Source: Panulirus ornatus
Lineage: Eukaryota > Arthropoda > Malacostraca > Decapoda > Palinuridae
Length of the DNA stretch: 64,000 nt
Direction of reading: 5' to 3'
Assembly: GCF_036320965.1 (NCBI RefSeq)
Contig: NC_092269.1
Span: 28,254,843-28,318,842 of the forward strand
Shown here: positions 34,339 to 45,899 of the stretch, in pieces
Layout of the letters: every line of letters starts with the position of its first letter
Numbering within the stretch: position 1 is the stretch's first letter
Notes under the pieces: model-generated
Told to the model about the DNA's origin: nothing
The model's database searches: none
What the model saw: the letters and a program-made list of their open reading frames with translations, nothing else
Translations under genes and position numbers: made by a program

Positions 34339-37122
34339 CTGATTTACATTGATAGTAGTCTAAGTGCTCTTAAGATAAGCAAAGTAGACACACTTATGAC
34401 TTGTTATGTTGACATTACCAACATGTTCAAAAGTAAACTGTCTCAGTGTTATTTACAGACCTCCTAAACAAAAATATGACAAAGATGTTATACAGACTAT
34501 GTCTCAGTGTTATTTACAGACCTCCTAAACAAAAAGATGACAATAAGATGTTATACAGTGAAATCAAAATTACAGTAAACAGTAAAGAGGGTATGATAGT
34601 AGGAGACTTCAACAGTCCAAACATAAACTGTAACACGTTAACAGATGATGGAGAGGGAACGAGACTAATGGAACTGATTGAAGACACTTTATAGAACAGT
34701 TGAAAAACCAGTTATAGGTAAAGACATTCTTGATCTTGTCCTCACCAGTAACACAAACTTAATCATCTCTTGTGATGTTGGCAGAAGTTCGTCAAACAGT
34801 GATCACAGTTTGATTAGATAAGAGATAAATTTAGATTATGAAGTAAAATGACAACAAACTTTAGATTCAAGATTACAGGTGAGCAAATTTTGAAAACATT
34901 AGACATGAAATTTGCATTACCAAATGGACAAAACTTCTTGATGTTTGCACATTAGAGGAAATGTGGAATAATTCTAAAAATGAATTACTTCAGATTGAAA
35001 TTATACAAATTCTATGAATTATGAAGAAAACTTGCAATACTTTAGAACAATCATTGATGAATAGGAGAGTAGAAGGACTAATTTACCTTAAGAAGAAAAC
35101 ATATAAGAAATTCAAATTAATGGGAACCGATGAAAGTAACTAGGAATTAATCAGAATCCAAAAAGAATATAAGGTCTTAAGACGGAGTAAATGCAAGGAA
35201 GATATGAGAATTTCCTTTAAAGTTAAGAATAATCCTGAGGAATTCTTTTAAATATTTAAGACAATGGAAGACAGTAAAAGAAGGCATTCAACCACTATGA
35301 ACTGAACATGACATACTAACTGCTGATGACAAGGAAATGACCACCATACTAAATTATTCTTTTAACTCCGTACTCAGAATTGAAGAAACATCTTGAATAC
35401 CTCAGCCAATGGAAATGTTTCAAGGATCTGCTGAAGAAGAGTTGAAGGTTAGAGAAATAAAAAGCTCTGAAGTACTTTATTACCTGGACCAATTAAAGCC
35501 TAACAAATCCAATGGCCCAGATTACTTAGCTCCAAGATTTTTAAAGATCAGAAGACTGCTGATAACAAAAACATTCAACAAATCTTTATTGGATGGTCAG
35601 GTGCCGACTGACTGGAAACTAGCAAATGTTACTCTTGACATATAAAAAAGGAGACAAAAAGCTGTGTCTTGAAGTACTGTCCAATTAGCCTTATGCTAGT
35701 GTTAGGTAAAACATTGGAAAAAATAATGTAAGAGAAAATTTTTACGTTTCCAGAACACAAAATTATATTGTAAAATCAACACAGTTTCCATGATGGAAGA
35801 TCCTGCCTGATGAATTTGCTGGAATTTGTTAATGTTATCGGAAATAGGACAAAAAATTACCGTTTGATGTAGAATATTTAGATTTCCAGAAGAATTTCAT
35901 TAAAGTACCTCAGGAGACTTTTACATAAACTTAAAGCATATGGAATCAGTGAAGAACTCTGTACCTGGATCAGAGACTGGCTTGCTGAAAGAAGGCAGCA
36001 TGCAGTATTAAACAGTGAAGCCTCATATTGGCTAGATGCGACAAGTGGTGTGCCATAGGGGTCAGTCCTAGGCCCACTTCTTTTCATGATACACATTAAT
36101 ACCTAGAAATTGGCCTCATATCTAAGTTCTCCAAATTCGCTGATGGTACTCAACTAGGAGGTAGAGCTGTAAACAGGAGGGACTGTGAATTGATTCAAAG
36201 AGATCTTAACTTACAAGCAGAGTGGTCAGATAGATGGCAAATGATTTTTAATGTAGACAAGTGTAAAGTTATGCACATTGGAGAGAAGAATATTTGTTAC
36301 GACTACAAGCTATTCAGAAACTCTCAGACTAATGTAAATGAAAATAAGGACCTTGGAGCTGTCATTAGCAACAATCTAAAATACACTAAACAGTGTCAAG
36401 CAGCAAGTAAAATAGGCAGCCAAAAGTTAGGTTCTGTAGCCAGGAATATTGATTAAAGCACCAGAAACAGTCCTTACACTCTATGATTTTTTAGTAAGAC
36501 CACACCATGAACATGCAGTCCAGTTATGGTCCCCAATCTATAAAAGGAGATGAGGAAAAATTAGAGTAAGTACAAAGACGTGCAACAAAATCCCTTAGAT
36601 ATCTGGCTAAAACGATTGGATCTCTTCTACCTTAAAAACATAGACTTTGCAGCAACTTAATCCAAATGTTCAAAATCCTGAACAAGTTCATTGAGATACA
36701 TCACAAACATCTTTTTGAAATACAAGAAAAGATGGTTACCAGGACAAATGGAATAAAACTCAAAGCTAAAAGATTTAGTATGGACATGGGAAAAAGCTTC
36801 TTTTCCTATAGGTGTGTTGAGCAGTGGAATAAATTACCATAAGGCATAGTGAATGCTGAGACTATTAATACCTTCAAAAGTCATTTAGACATATATTTTA
36901 TAAATTCAAGTATACTCTGAGAAACTTGTCAGAAATAAGAAGTATAAACAACAGCAGTAACAGGGACACTAGAAGGCTAATGTACAGAAGTGGGAGTCAG
37001 TAATAGCTTCAAAAACTGCTGAGCAGAATTACATTTTCTTGTCAAGTTAAAAACCGTTTTTTTCACCAGACAACCCAGTTGTGAGCCAATCAGGCCTCCT
37101 GTTGTTTGTCTTTCTCATGTAA
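34339..37122 (+). pseudogene. CR1/L2-type LINE remnant nested in the Jockey-type element
   Basis: Decayed non-LTR element with the endonuclease blocks VIYRPPKQ, VGDFNSPNINCN (34600), ILDLVLTSN and SDHSLI. RT blocks follow in order: KPNKSNGPD (35490), PTDWKLANV, NLLEFVN, DFQKNF, GSVLGPLLF (36060), FADGTQLGG (36140, with Gly in place of the second Asp of motif C), WSDRWQMIFNVDKCKVMHIG and KDLGAVISNNLKY. A 61-bp tandem duplication at 34439-34560 doubles the VIYRPP block. The 3' region (36925-37122) is non-coding. Old and inactive. Confidence 0.85.
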
Positions 37123-37570
37123 ACTTATGGTATCCTGATGGAATCCATCCCTGCATACTGAGTGTGCCTGTGAACTTGCACCTTTGCTTGCTTATCTGTC
37201 TCTTTTTTTATTCAAAAACCAGAACTTTTGCTTCGTCATGGAAGCATGTGTTGGTACATTCCAACCTTAAGAAAGGTAACCATTCTAACCCCTCTACATA
37301 TTGTCCTGCTACTTTGACATCTTCCTTTTCCAGAGTCTTTGAATCCCTCTTCAATTCCCATATCCTTAGACATCTTGAGTCTCCCATTCTTCCCTCTGAT
37401 CATCAGTATAGCATTTGTAAGGTGAGATCTGCTGGTGATATTCTTTCCTATCTTACTAATGACTAGACATCATCTCTGAAAGATTTTAGGGAATCCTATG
37501 CAGTTGTCCTTGATATCTCCAAACCTATTGACAGGGTGTGTGACTTGGATATGATAGAAAACTAGAGTAT
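37123..37570 (+). pseudogene. Jockey-type LINE remnant, RT half
   Basis: Continues the element from before 34339: YPDGIHPCIL, SWKHVLVH, KKGNHSNPSTY, VFESLFNSHILRHLES, SDHQYSI and VVLDISKPIDRV (motif A region, about 37507-37535). The frame is open from 37164 to 37466, then broken. The order matches the RT N-terminal half of Jockey-type LINEs. Nothing convincing remains after about 37570. Confidence 0.7.
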
Positions 37571-38801
37571 CGCTGTGAGGCAATGAAATTTAGACTCTTC
37601 CCAGTTTTTGATATAACCACCTTTCATACTAAAATTCAGTGAGTGGGAGATTGATAGGCAGTTGTGGTAAGGATAGTAAAGGATTTGCATTTTTATAATG
37701 AACACTATTTGTATTTTCCATATTTTTCATATCTTCGCCATTTCATGCCTTAGCAAGATAGTTCCAGAAACAGATGACTGAATTTTAGAGGAAAATTTAT
37801 TGCTTATCCCTTCCTCCAATCCTTTCATTTGGAAGATGATGACATAGGAAGGGAGGATTTCTAGCCCCATGCTCCTACCCTTCTTAGTTATCTTTTTGTC
37901 AAACCCTATCCCTAGGGTTAGGAAATATAAGCACTCATGGGTTAAGGCTCTCCCCATGGTTTGTTAACATGATCACTGCACAAGTTAATGGATTAGTATA
38001 GAATTTGTTGTTTTTATTTTTTGATATTTTCATGTGCAAGTAGCAAGTGCTGCTCACACCATGGGGCACATAAGCTATGGAATGCCTTTGTACATCTCAT
38101 TATTATGTAATGCATGTTTATATGTGTAAATATGAGCCAAGGAAACATGACTGGAGTGGAGTTCTAATTTTAAGCCTTGTTTTTTCAAAAATAAGTTTAT
38201 CCTAAAATTCCCATAACTTTGTTGGGTATAGTCTGATTTTTATCTGTTATCATTGAAATCATTTAAGTTGTATTGTGGTGCAGATTTTTTTTCTCTCTTA
38301 GATTTTCTTGCACCTGAAAAGCATATGAAAAACTGCACATTAACATATATAGAGAAGCATTGTAATATTAGTTGTGAGAAGATTATAACAAAGTGAGGCT
38401 AATGATTGCAAAATGTACTCTTTTCAGTTCATTGATTTTTCTTTTTTCAGCTGATTTGGACCATGTAGAGTATATATATTAGTGTTATTTCAGTGAAATT
38501 AGAAGGACAATTGAGGCAGTTTTTGCCACCCTCCGTATTAGAAATACATATATCCCCTTAGTGTGTTTACAATACTATTTGATTTTAGTGCTGCTGATTT
38601 GCAGTGTCCTCTATGCATTCCTTTCTGATAGAGAAATACTTTGAGAATAGATTGGTGACCATGCCTTCCAGGATATTCCATACACACATTATTGGCTGGA
38701 CTCCAGAGAATAGCCAAAATTGATTCAGTCACTCCCTGATATTTTGAACAAATGTGAAACAATGAAAATACTAATTCAGTGCTTTTGATTTCCTTTGACA
38801 G
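37571..38801. other. Non-coding stretch upstream of the PRPF39-like exon
   Basis: A/T-rich sequence with no supported gene. At about 37715-37925 there is a strongly diverged copy of the non-autonomous module seen at 12911-13156 (TTCGCCATTTCATGCC, GAGGATTTCTAGCCCC and a CCCTAGGG-like end). The segment just before 38802 has a pyrimidine-rich tract and CAG that fit a splice acceptor. Confidence 0.5.
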
Positions 38802-38928
38802 ATGTTGAAAATAGTGTTAAGCAGAGTTTGTCTAGGCCGGGGCCTGGACATTCTTTGGCTCACAGAGAGGAGTTTGATACACAGCTCTCAGCTAGGAGAA
38901 TTCCACACTATGAAGAGGATCCATTTTG
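38802..38928 (+). CDS. PRPF39: PRPF39-like pre-mRNA-processing factor, internal exon
   Basis: A 127-bp candidate exon bounded by a TTTCCTTTGACAG acceptor and a GTAAGA donor. The open frame starts two bases in (VENSVKQSLSRPGPG) and ends HYEEDPF plus the first two bases of a Trp codon. The exon at 41018 opens with the single base that completes that codon, so the two join in phase as DPFWKSRQ, across a 2089-bp intron. The exon lies upstream of the conserved helical-repeat part, in a region that is poorly conserved in this family, so its assignment rests on splice sites and phase rather than similarity. A second open frame exists but does not join in phase as well. Earlier exons are not seen. 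Confidence 0.6.
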
Positions 38929-41017
38929 GTAAGACAGAGGGAAAACCTCTGAAGCGTTGGCAAAATGTTTGAGGGATGATTTTTCTTGTGACCCCTAGGT
39001 TTAGATATGATTGTAATGCATAGTGGCAGTCAGGTGTGTATTTTTGTTTATATTTTCTAATACCCAATGGTCTCACCCACTTTAGAGAGATAGCACTTTG
39101 GTAGTCTGTGGCAGTCATGTATAGCGTTCAGAAACCAAGATTTCCATCCGCAACCAAACTCTACTGACTGCTTCACTGTTTACATTGAGCACCAAATATG
39201 CCTTTGTTCAGCCTTGGGCAACAAGTCCCCCATATACTACTTTATTTCAGCTCATTCCATTCACTGCATACCTTGTGCCTCCCCATGTTTTCAGGCCCCA
39301 ATGCCCCAGTTCCTAAGTGCCCCAAAACTTTCTTCATGCCTTTCTTCCATCTTCCAGGTACCTCTCCCCTCTTCACCCTCCTCCCACTGCTTATGACATA
39401 GATCCTTGTAAGTCTTTCTCTCATCTTCTCCATATGTATGAACTTTTTCAACACACATTGGCTGTGCCTTTTAATCAGACTGCTATAGCTGCTACACCTC
39501 TCTGCAATAGAGACATCTACCCTTTTCTTTCTTTTGCACTTAAGGCCCAAGACCCTCATCCATACAGCTGTCTAAACTATTTTATTGTGAAACATAGCTG
39601 TCTTTGCCAATATGAACACTGATTTTTCCTTTCACAAGCTATGTGATGCACCCAGGATCTTAAAACCCCTTTCTCCCACCCTGAGATTCATTTATGTCCT
39701 TTGGTAGCATTTTCTACCACATCCTATTCTGGGTACTTCAAGTGCTTCACTTCTTTCAGATTCATTCTATTTAACTTTTAATGACATTGTGAGTCCATTA
39801 TCACTTAAAGACGTGCATCTTTGTGAGTCCATCAACATCTGCAGACGTATGTCTGTCTTTAGAATTTTGTCGCATTTCCAAGTCTATATACTAGGTAGGG
39901 GTAAGGAGTGGGTCACATATCAGTGCTGCAGATGTTACTGCTAAAGTTTGTGATAAAGTATATAGAAGTAATAATTTGTTTATAAAGGATCATTAGCAAA
40001 CTGATTATCATTGTGTGAATTTGCAAGGTAGAAAAAATAGATGTTTGGACATTAAAACATCTGTAAGGATACAAAAACCTCATATGTTTAGGAAAGGATA
40101 TGTTTGGATGTTAAAGGGTGAAAGTTGCCTTCAAACTATTCTCTCCCCTTTGCTGCACCTCATTACCATACTTTTGGTCACATTTACTTTCAGTTTTCTT
40201 TTGCACACACTCCCAGACTTTGTCACCAGCTTCTTAAGTTTCAGTTTAGCATGTAACATGCAGGATGTGAATACTGTCAGTTTACCTTTTCCTTATGGGA
40301 TGTGATTAATTGTCATTTTAAACATAACTTTTTCAAAAGTGCACCATCAGTGTGCTGTGGTAACCGTATGTTGCCAAGGGCTGTGATACACACACTCATG
40401 TTAAGAAAAAAATGTCACTGTCACTCATTAGTTCTTTCCTTTAATGACAGTATCTGACTCTCTATCACTCAGCTTTTATGTCATGGGATATGAATAGATT
40501 CAAACTTGTTTTACAGTTGTGCTAGATATATAGATCATACGAGATGGTTGTGTAGAGCAGTGTACTTTCACTAGTTGCAACATACTTTTACATAACCTTC
40601 ATATTAATCATATTTTCATGGCCTTTGTGTTTAGATATTTCTATGTAGCCTCATTATGGCCTTTTATGTCACTATTTGTATGTTCACATGTCAGTGTTTT
40701 GTACACAATTGTTTTTGGATGAATAATATGACCCCTTTCTCTGAATAGATTTGCACTATTGTTCAACTCTTGTCATTAATATAAGTTGGGTTGTACTGTT
40801 GCATACATTTTAATTGTGATGACAGATGTTTTACCATATTGTAAGAGAAGACAGCTGACTGTAAAGCTATTTCTCTGAGAACAATAAGTCAACTTTTTTT
40901 TTGCTTTGATAATTCATTACTGAATCATAGACTACTGGTGAGTCACAGAAGCTTTTGAAGTAGCTTTGATATTCACAATTTGAATACTTTTTTGACTTTC
41001 CTATTTTATTTTTTCAG
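38929..41017 (+). other. Intron of the PRPF39-like gene
   Basis: GT..AG interval of 2089 bp. It holds an ancient minus-strand relative of RTE-A at about 39185-40290, listed separately. The rest is A/T-rich with no other recognised feature. The acceptor TTATTTTTTCAG lies at 41006-41017. Confidence 0.6.
39185..40290 (-). pseudogene. Ancient RTE-type LINE fragment in the intron
   Basis: Strongly diverged from RTE-A but colinear with it. The plus strand shows the equivalents of the RTE-A C-terminal region (TTTTCAGGCCCCAATGCC, TTCCATCTTCCAGG, TCTTCTCCATATGTATG) and, at about 40180-40240, of the motif C/D region (TTTACTTTCAG, CACACTCCCAGACTTTGTCA). A short minus-strand frame (39559-39242) keeps a few matching residues. 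It is much older than the other copies and may be a separate family. Confidence 0.5.
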
Positions 41018-42275
41018 GAAGAGCAGACAAGAATCTTCAAGCTATAGAGATTCCCACTTGAATAAGAGCCATTGGGAGAACAGACAAGATGTACCAAACT
41101 ATAGAGAACCTCACATGAACATGGGTTACCAGGAGAATAGGCAAGACATTGTAGGCTATAGAGACCATCTTATAGGTACAGGCTACCTGGAAAATAGACA
41201 GGATGATCCAGGTTACAGAGATCTTCACACAAATGCAGGGTACCGGGAGAACAGACAAGATGGTTCAAGCTACAGAAATCCCCACTCAAACTTGGGCTAC
41301 CAGGATTACCAAGGTAGCCGCCGTGAACAAGAGTGTGCTCCTCCATCCAACCCTCGTGGCAACTGGGGCCGCAATAGGAAGGCCAGACAAGGAGGGAGAG
41401 GAGCACAAGGAAGAAAAGTGGTACAGGCTGAACCTCCGTTGGTTTTGAGCGGCATTCCTCACCTTGAAAGATCTTTCGTCATGAACAAAGGCTCCAGAGC
41501 AGGTGATGCAACTTGGGAAAAAGAAGCTGCACAGGAAAGGGAAGTGGAAAGGGTACACAGTGCAGGAGCAGATATGTCAAATATTAGTGGAGAAGATAGA
41601 AAGGAAGTAGGGAGACTAGGATGGGAGGGAAAGACTGTAGGTGATAGACACGAAAATGCACATAATAATTTGACAGCTGTAACTGTGCCTCAGTATACTA
41701 ATTCTGGGGAATGTACTGAAGCTGTAAATTATCAACAAGAGGTCCCTAGTGGACATAATCCTACATATGTGGAAAGTGTCAGTTCTAATAAACTGTCAAA
41801 TGATAGCAATCATGATCCAAAGCAGATGAATGATAGTTTATCCAGTGATACTCAAGAAGCCAGTAGATGTTATAATGACAAGCAGCAAAACAATAAAAAA
41901 CCTGATGAGGGAAATTGCAGTGGTCAACCAGGCTTAGCACAATCACAAACTTCAGCATCGGCTGATCCTGCAGAACTGGAGTTGGAAACTGAACGATATT
42001 ATGGCGAACTGTTGGGAAAGGAAGAATCTGACAAAAAAGTTGCTGAGAAACTGTCAGCATCCCAAGTTGCCAAAATCACTGTTGGCTACAAAACTTGTGA
42101 AGAACAAAAGAAAGAGGAGGAGGAAAGAATAAAGGAGGAAGAACAGAAAGAAAAGGAGAGGCAAGTTCAAGTAGAGACAGCTTGGTCAGTTTTACATCAG
42201 TACTGGCAGTTTGTAAGAGAGAACCCTTATGACTTCAATGGCTGGACATACCTTTTGAATCATGTGGAGAGTATG
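41018..42275 (+). CDS. PRPF39: PRPF39-like pre-mRNA-processing factor, large exon with repeats
   Basis: A 1258-bp exon coding about 419 residues. The acceptor is TTTTTTCAG (41009-41017) and the probable donor is GTAAGG at 42276. The N-terminal part has four full and one partial 19-residue repeats (41043-41327) of the form YR..H.N.GY.ENRQD.. . A Gly/Arg-rich stretch follows (41345-41420, GRNRKARQGGRG), then a long polar low-complexity region, a charged coiled segment (EEQKKEEEERIKEEEQKEK) and finally AWSVLHQYWQFVRENPYDF and GWTYLLNHVE. That last block matches the start of the HAT-repeat region of PRPF39 (pattern YW..V.ENP.DF.GW.YLL..VE), a U1 snRNP-associated splicing factor. The remaining HAT exons must lie beyond this window or downstream of the repeats. 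A GTATGG donor at 42271 is an alternative end. Confidence 0.7.
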
Positions 42276-43608
42276 GTAAGGAATATTTGAGCTTTTGTTT
42301 TAAGGAAATATTCAAAATGAAGCAGTCATTGTAAACCATAGTAAACCACAGGCTAGTAGTGAGGGTTTAGGTTGTAGATGGTGGACATTTTGCATGACAA
42401 CAGGGGAGATGTTTGCAAATAAGGCTGGTTGGTCATTTGTTCATAAGGATGCTTAGCTACAGTTGCAGAAGCAAATGCATATAAAAAGACTATGTTTGCC
42501 TTTAACCATCAAATGTAATTCTTGAGACTTAAAAAAAAAGACCTATGCAGAGTTTGGAATTCATTCTGATTATTGTGTTTTTGTCTGGGCTTATTCACTT
42601 CATAAGTGTACTGTTGTTACATGTTCATTTTTTTTTCCTAAGGCCTGATAGCCTGTAAGCCAAATCCAAGAAGGGCTCTGGCTAAGGAATTTGATGCACT
42701 CCCTCTGCAACTTTATTTTGATTATACCTGTGGGTTATGGTTTCATATAATGTTTCCACATGTCATTTACATAACCTGCATGATAATTTTGACATCAGCT
42801 TTTTGTGAATAGGATCATAAAAAAGAGGTTTATATTCATCTCTTGATATGCCAAAAGCGAACACAATGACAAATTTGTGTTTTTTAGATTGTAAGAAAGA
42901 AAATCCACATATACAGTGTCTTCAAATAACTGATATAGTATAATATTTTATATTGAAAGTCTGATAATAGTTTCTTCAAATTTAGTAGTGAATAAGGGTA
43001 CAATAGTTCTTTTCAAAATTATGCATGATATCACATTGCTCATTTTGTTGTTATTGTTGTAACTACTTGACTGATTTTGTCAAGGATACATTATAACCGT
43101 GAAGAGGAAGTGAAGATAAAGCTGGAGGTCTAAGTTTCTGAGCTCAATTAATGTACTTATGATGCATTAGGGGAACTGTGTTGACTGGTGTATACCTTGA
43201 GTTAGTAGTAGATATTCTTTTTGTGTAATAATCTTCTGAGATTTTTCCTTTATGGTATCTCTTTGGGTTTGATTGTCATCGATTTATAGAACCCAAATTG
43301 TTGCTGGTGTACTGCTTGACTTTAAAGTTGAGATCATCTTTTAACCCTGTATCATGAGCAAGAGAGTGAAGACAGACCCTGAGGTTTAAGGTTCTTTTTT
43401 CTGACTTGTATACTGATGGTACACAAGGAGAACAAAACTGAAAGATTACCTTGAACGAACCCTTGGAGTACCTCATGGGTTTGCAATTATGTAGAATCTC
43501 AACAAGGATATAATTGCCTTTAGTACATGGAAACCCAAGGTTTTACTAGTGTGCTATTTATCACATTACTCTTTGTTCTTGGAAGAAGTGAAAAATAAAT
43601 GTGAAGGT
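42276..43608. other. Presumed intron, no further feature seen
   Basis: A/T-rich sequence after the large PRPF39-like exon. I find no exon, RNA gene or recognisable repeat here. The RTE-A copy 16 insertion follows. Confidence 0.5.
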
Positions 43609-43621
43609 ATCAGTTCCCATA
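43609..43621 (+). repeat. Target-site duplication, left, of RTE-A copy 16
   Basis: ATCAGTTCCCATA, repeated exactly at 44590-44602. Its last bases overlap the CATAG at the element edge, so the exact boundary is ambiguous by about 4 bp. Confidence 0.85.
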
Positions 43622-44589
43622 GGGTGGGGAGGGGGCGAAAATCCTGGGAGCCTTGAAGAATGTGTGGAAGTCGAGAACATTATCTCGGAAAGCAAAAATG
43701 GGTATGTTTGAAGGAATAGTGGTTCCAACAATGTTGTATGGTTGCGAGGCATGGGCTATGGATAGAGTTGTGCGCAGGAGGGTGGATGTGCTGGAAATGA
43801 GATGTTTGAGGACAATGTGTGGTGTGAGGTGGTTTGATCGAGTAAGTAATGTAAGGGTAAGAGAGATGTGTGGAAATAAAAAGAGCGTGGTTGAGAGAGC
43901 AGAAGAGGGTGTTTTGAAATGGTTTGGGCACATGGAGAGAATGAGTGAGGAAAGATTGACCAAGAGGATATATGTGTCGGAGGTGGAGGGAATGAGGAGA
44001 AGTGGGAGACCAAATTGGAGGTGGAAAGATGGAGTGAAAAAGATTTTGTGTGATCAGGGCCTGAACATGCAGGAGGGTGAAAGGAGGGCAAGGAATAGAG
44101 TAAATTGGATTGATGTGGTATACCGGGGTTGACGTACTGTCAGTGGATTGAATCAGGGCATGTGAAGCATCTGGGGTAAACCATGGAAAGTTGTGTGGGG
44201 CCTGGATGTGGAAAGGGAGCTGTGATTTCGGGCATTATTGCATGACAGCTAGAGACTGAGTGTGAACGAATGGGGCCTTTGTTGTCTTTTCCTAGTGCTA
44301 CCTCGCACACATGAGGGGGGAGGGGGATGGTATTCCATGTGTGGTGAGGTGGCGATGGGAATGAGTAAAGGCAGACAGTGTGAATTGTGTGCATGGGTAT
44401 ATATGTATGTGTCTGTGTGTGTACATATATGTGTACATTGAGATGTATAGGTATGTATATTTGCGTGTGTGGACGTGTATGTATATACATTGTGTATGGG
44501 GGTGGGTTGGGCCATTTTTTTCGTCTGTTTCCTTGCGCTACCTCGCAAACGCGGGAGACAGCGACAAAGCAAGATAAAAAAATAAATAA
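43618..44589 (+). mobile_element. RTE-A copy 16: 5'-truncated, clean, long 3' UTR
   Basis: Starts at CATAGGGTGGGG (the HRVG codons) and is open to the stop at 44130-44132 without lesion. It carries RRSGRPNW and NWIDVVYRG. The long 3' UTR ends with a GATAAAAAAATAAATAAA tail. It is flanked by 13-bp target-site duplications and lies in the presumed PRPF39-like intron. It is probably one of the youngest insertions here. Confidence 0.94.
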
Positions 44590-44602
44590 ATCAGTTCCCA
44601 TA
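44590..44602 (+). repeat. Target-site duplication, right, of RTE-A copy 16
   Basis: ATCAGTTCCCATA, an exact match to 43609-43621, directly after the A-rich tail. Confidence 0.85.
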
Positions 44603-44744
44603 ACCTCGGCTGTGTATTTATGATAAATACGCTGTTGGAACTGAATCATAGGGTGATTACCCCGAGGAAGTCCAAGTGATAGAACATGGATTTGTACTCT
44701 TGTGGAATCTTAGTGAATCTTTTCTTCTGTATGCAAAGTATATT

Positions 44745-45824
44745 TATTTGTTTATTTTACTTTGTTGCTGTCTTCCGCGTTAGCGAGGTAGCGCAAGGAA
44801 ACAGACGAAAGAATGGCCCAACCCACCCACATACATACGTACATCCATACACGTCCACACACGCAAATATACATACCTATACATCTCAACGTATACATAT
44901 ATATATACTCACACAGACATATACATATATACACATGTACATAATTCATACTGTCTGCCTTTATTCATTTCCATCTCCACCCCGCCACATATGAAATACC
45001 AAGCCCCACCCCCCACATGTGCGCAACGTAGCGCTAGGAAAAGACAACAAAGGCCACATTTGTTCACACTCAGTCTTTAACTGTCATGTATAATGCACCG
45101 AAACCACATCTCCCTTTCCACATCTAGGCCCCACAGAACTTTCTGTGGTTTACCCCAGACGCTTCACATGCCCTGGTTCAATCCATTGACAGCACATCGA
45201 CCCCGGTATACCACATTGTTCCAATTCACTCTATTACTTGCACACCTTTCACCCTCCTGCATGTTCAAGCCCCGATCACTCAAAATCTTTTTCACTCCAT
45301 CTTTCCACCTCCAATTTGGTCTCCCACTTCTCCTCGTTCCCTCCACCTCTGACACATATATCCACTTGGTCAATCTATCCTCACTCATTCTCTCCATGTG
45401 ACCAAACCACTTCAAAACACCTTCTTGTGCTCTCTCAACCTCACTCTTTTTATTTCCACACATCTCTCTTACCCTACTATTACTTACTCGATCAAACCAC
45501 CTCACACCACATATTGTCCTCAAACATCTCATATCCAGCACATCCACCCGACTCCTCAAAACTCTATCTATAGCCCAAGCCTCGCAACCATATAACATTG
45601 TCGGAACCACTATTCCTTCAAACATACCCATTTTTGCTTTCCGAGATAATGTTCTCGACTTCCACACACTTTTCAACTCTCCCATAACTTTCGCCCCCTC
45701 CCCCACCCCATGATTCACTTTCGCTTCCATGGTTCCATCCACTACCAAATCCTCTCCCAGATATCTAAAACACTTCACTTCCTCCAGTTTTTTCTCCATT
45801 CAAACTTACCTCCCAGTTGACTTG
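44745..45824 (-). mobile_element. RTE-A copy 17: 5'-truncated, old long-3'UTR type
   Basis: Long 3' UTR (44745 to about 45160) with a TTTATTTG-type tail, then minus-strand coding open from 45799 to 45164 with the extended NQGM end. It carries distinct residues (YLGEDLVVDGTMEAKVNHG, GELKSVWKSRT, NWNNVVYRG). It ends at CCCAGTTGACTTG near 45824. It is the left partner (A) of the tandem duplication: its sequence from 45672 rightward is repeated at 52202. Confidence 0.9.
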
Positions 45825-45899
45825 TATTAATGCTAATTATTGCCCAGTGGCCAAAGATCTCTGTGTTCCCTTAAGTGCACTGTAGATTCATTTGGGAAA

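Noticed and set aside
34446..34694. A stand-alone endonuclease gene
   Set aside because: It is the endonuclease part of the decayed CR1-type LINE, with RT blocks following in order on the same strand.
38802..38928. Alternative frame beginning MLKIVLSRVC in the first PRPF39-like exon
   Set aside because: It is open, but the frame beginning VENSVKQ joins the next exon in phase and has a composition like the rest of that protein.
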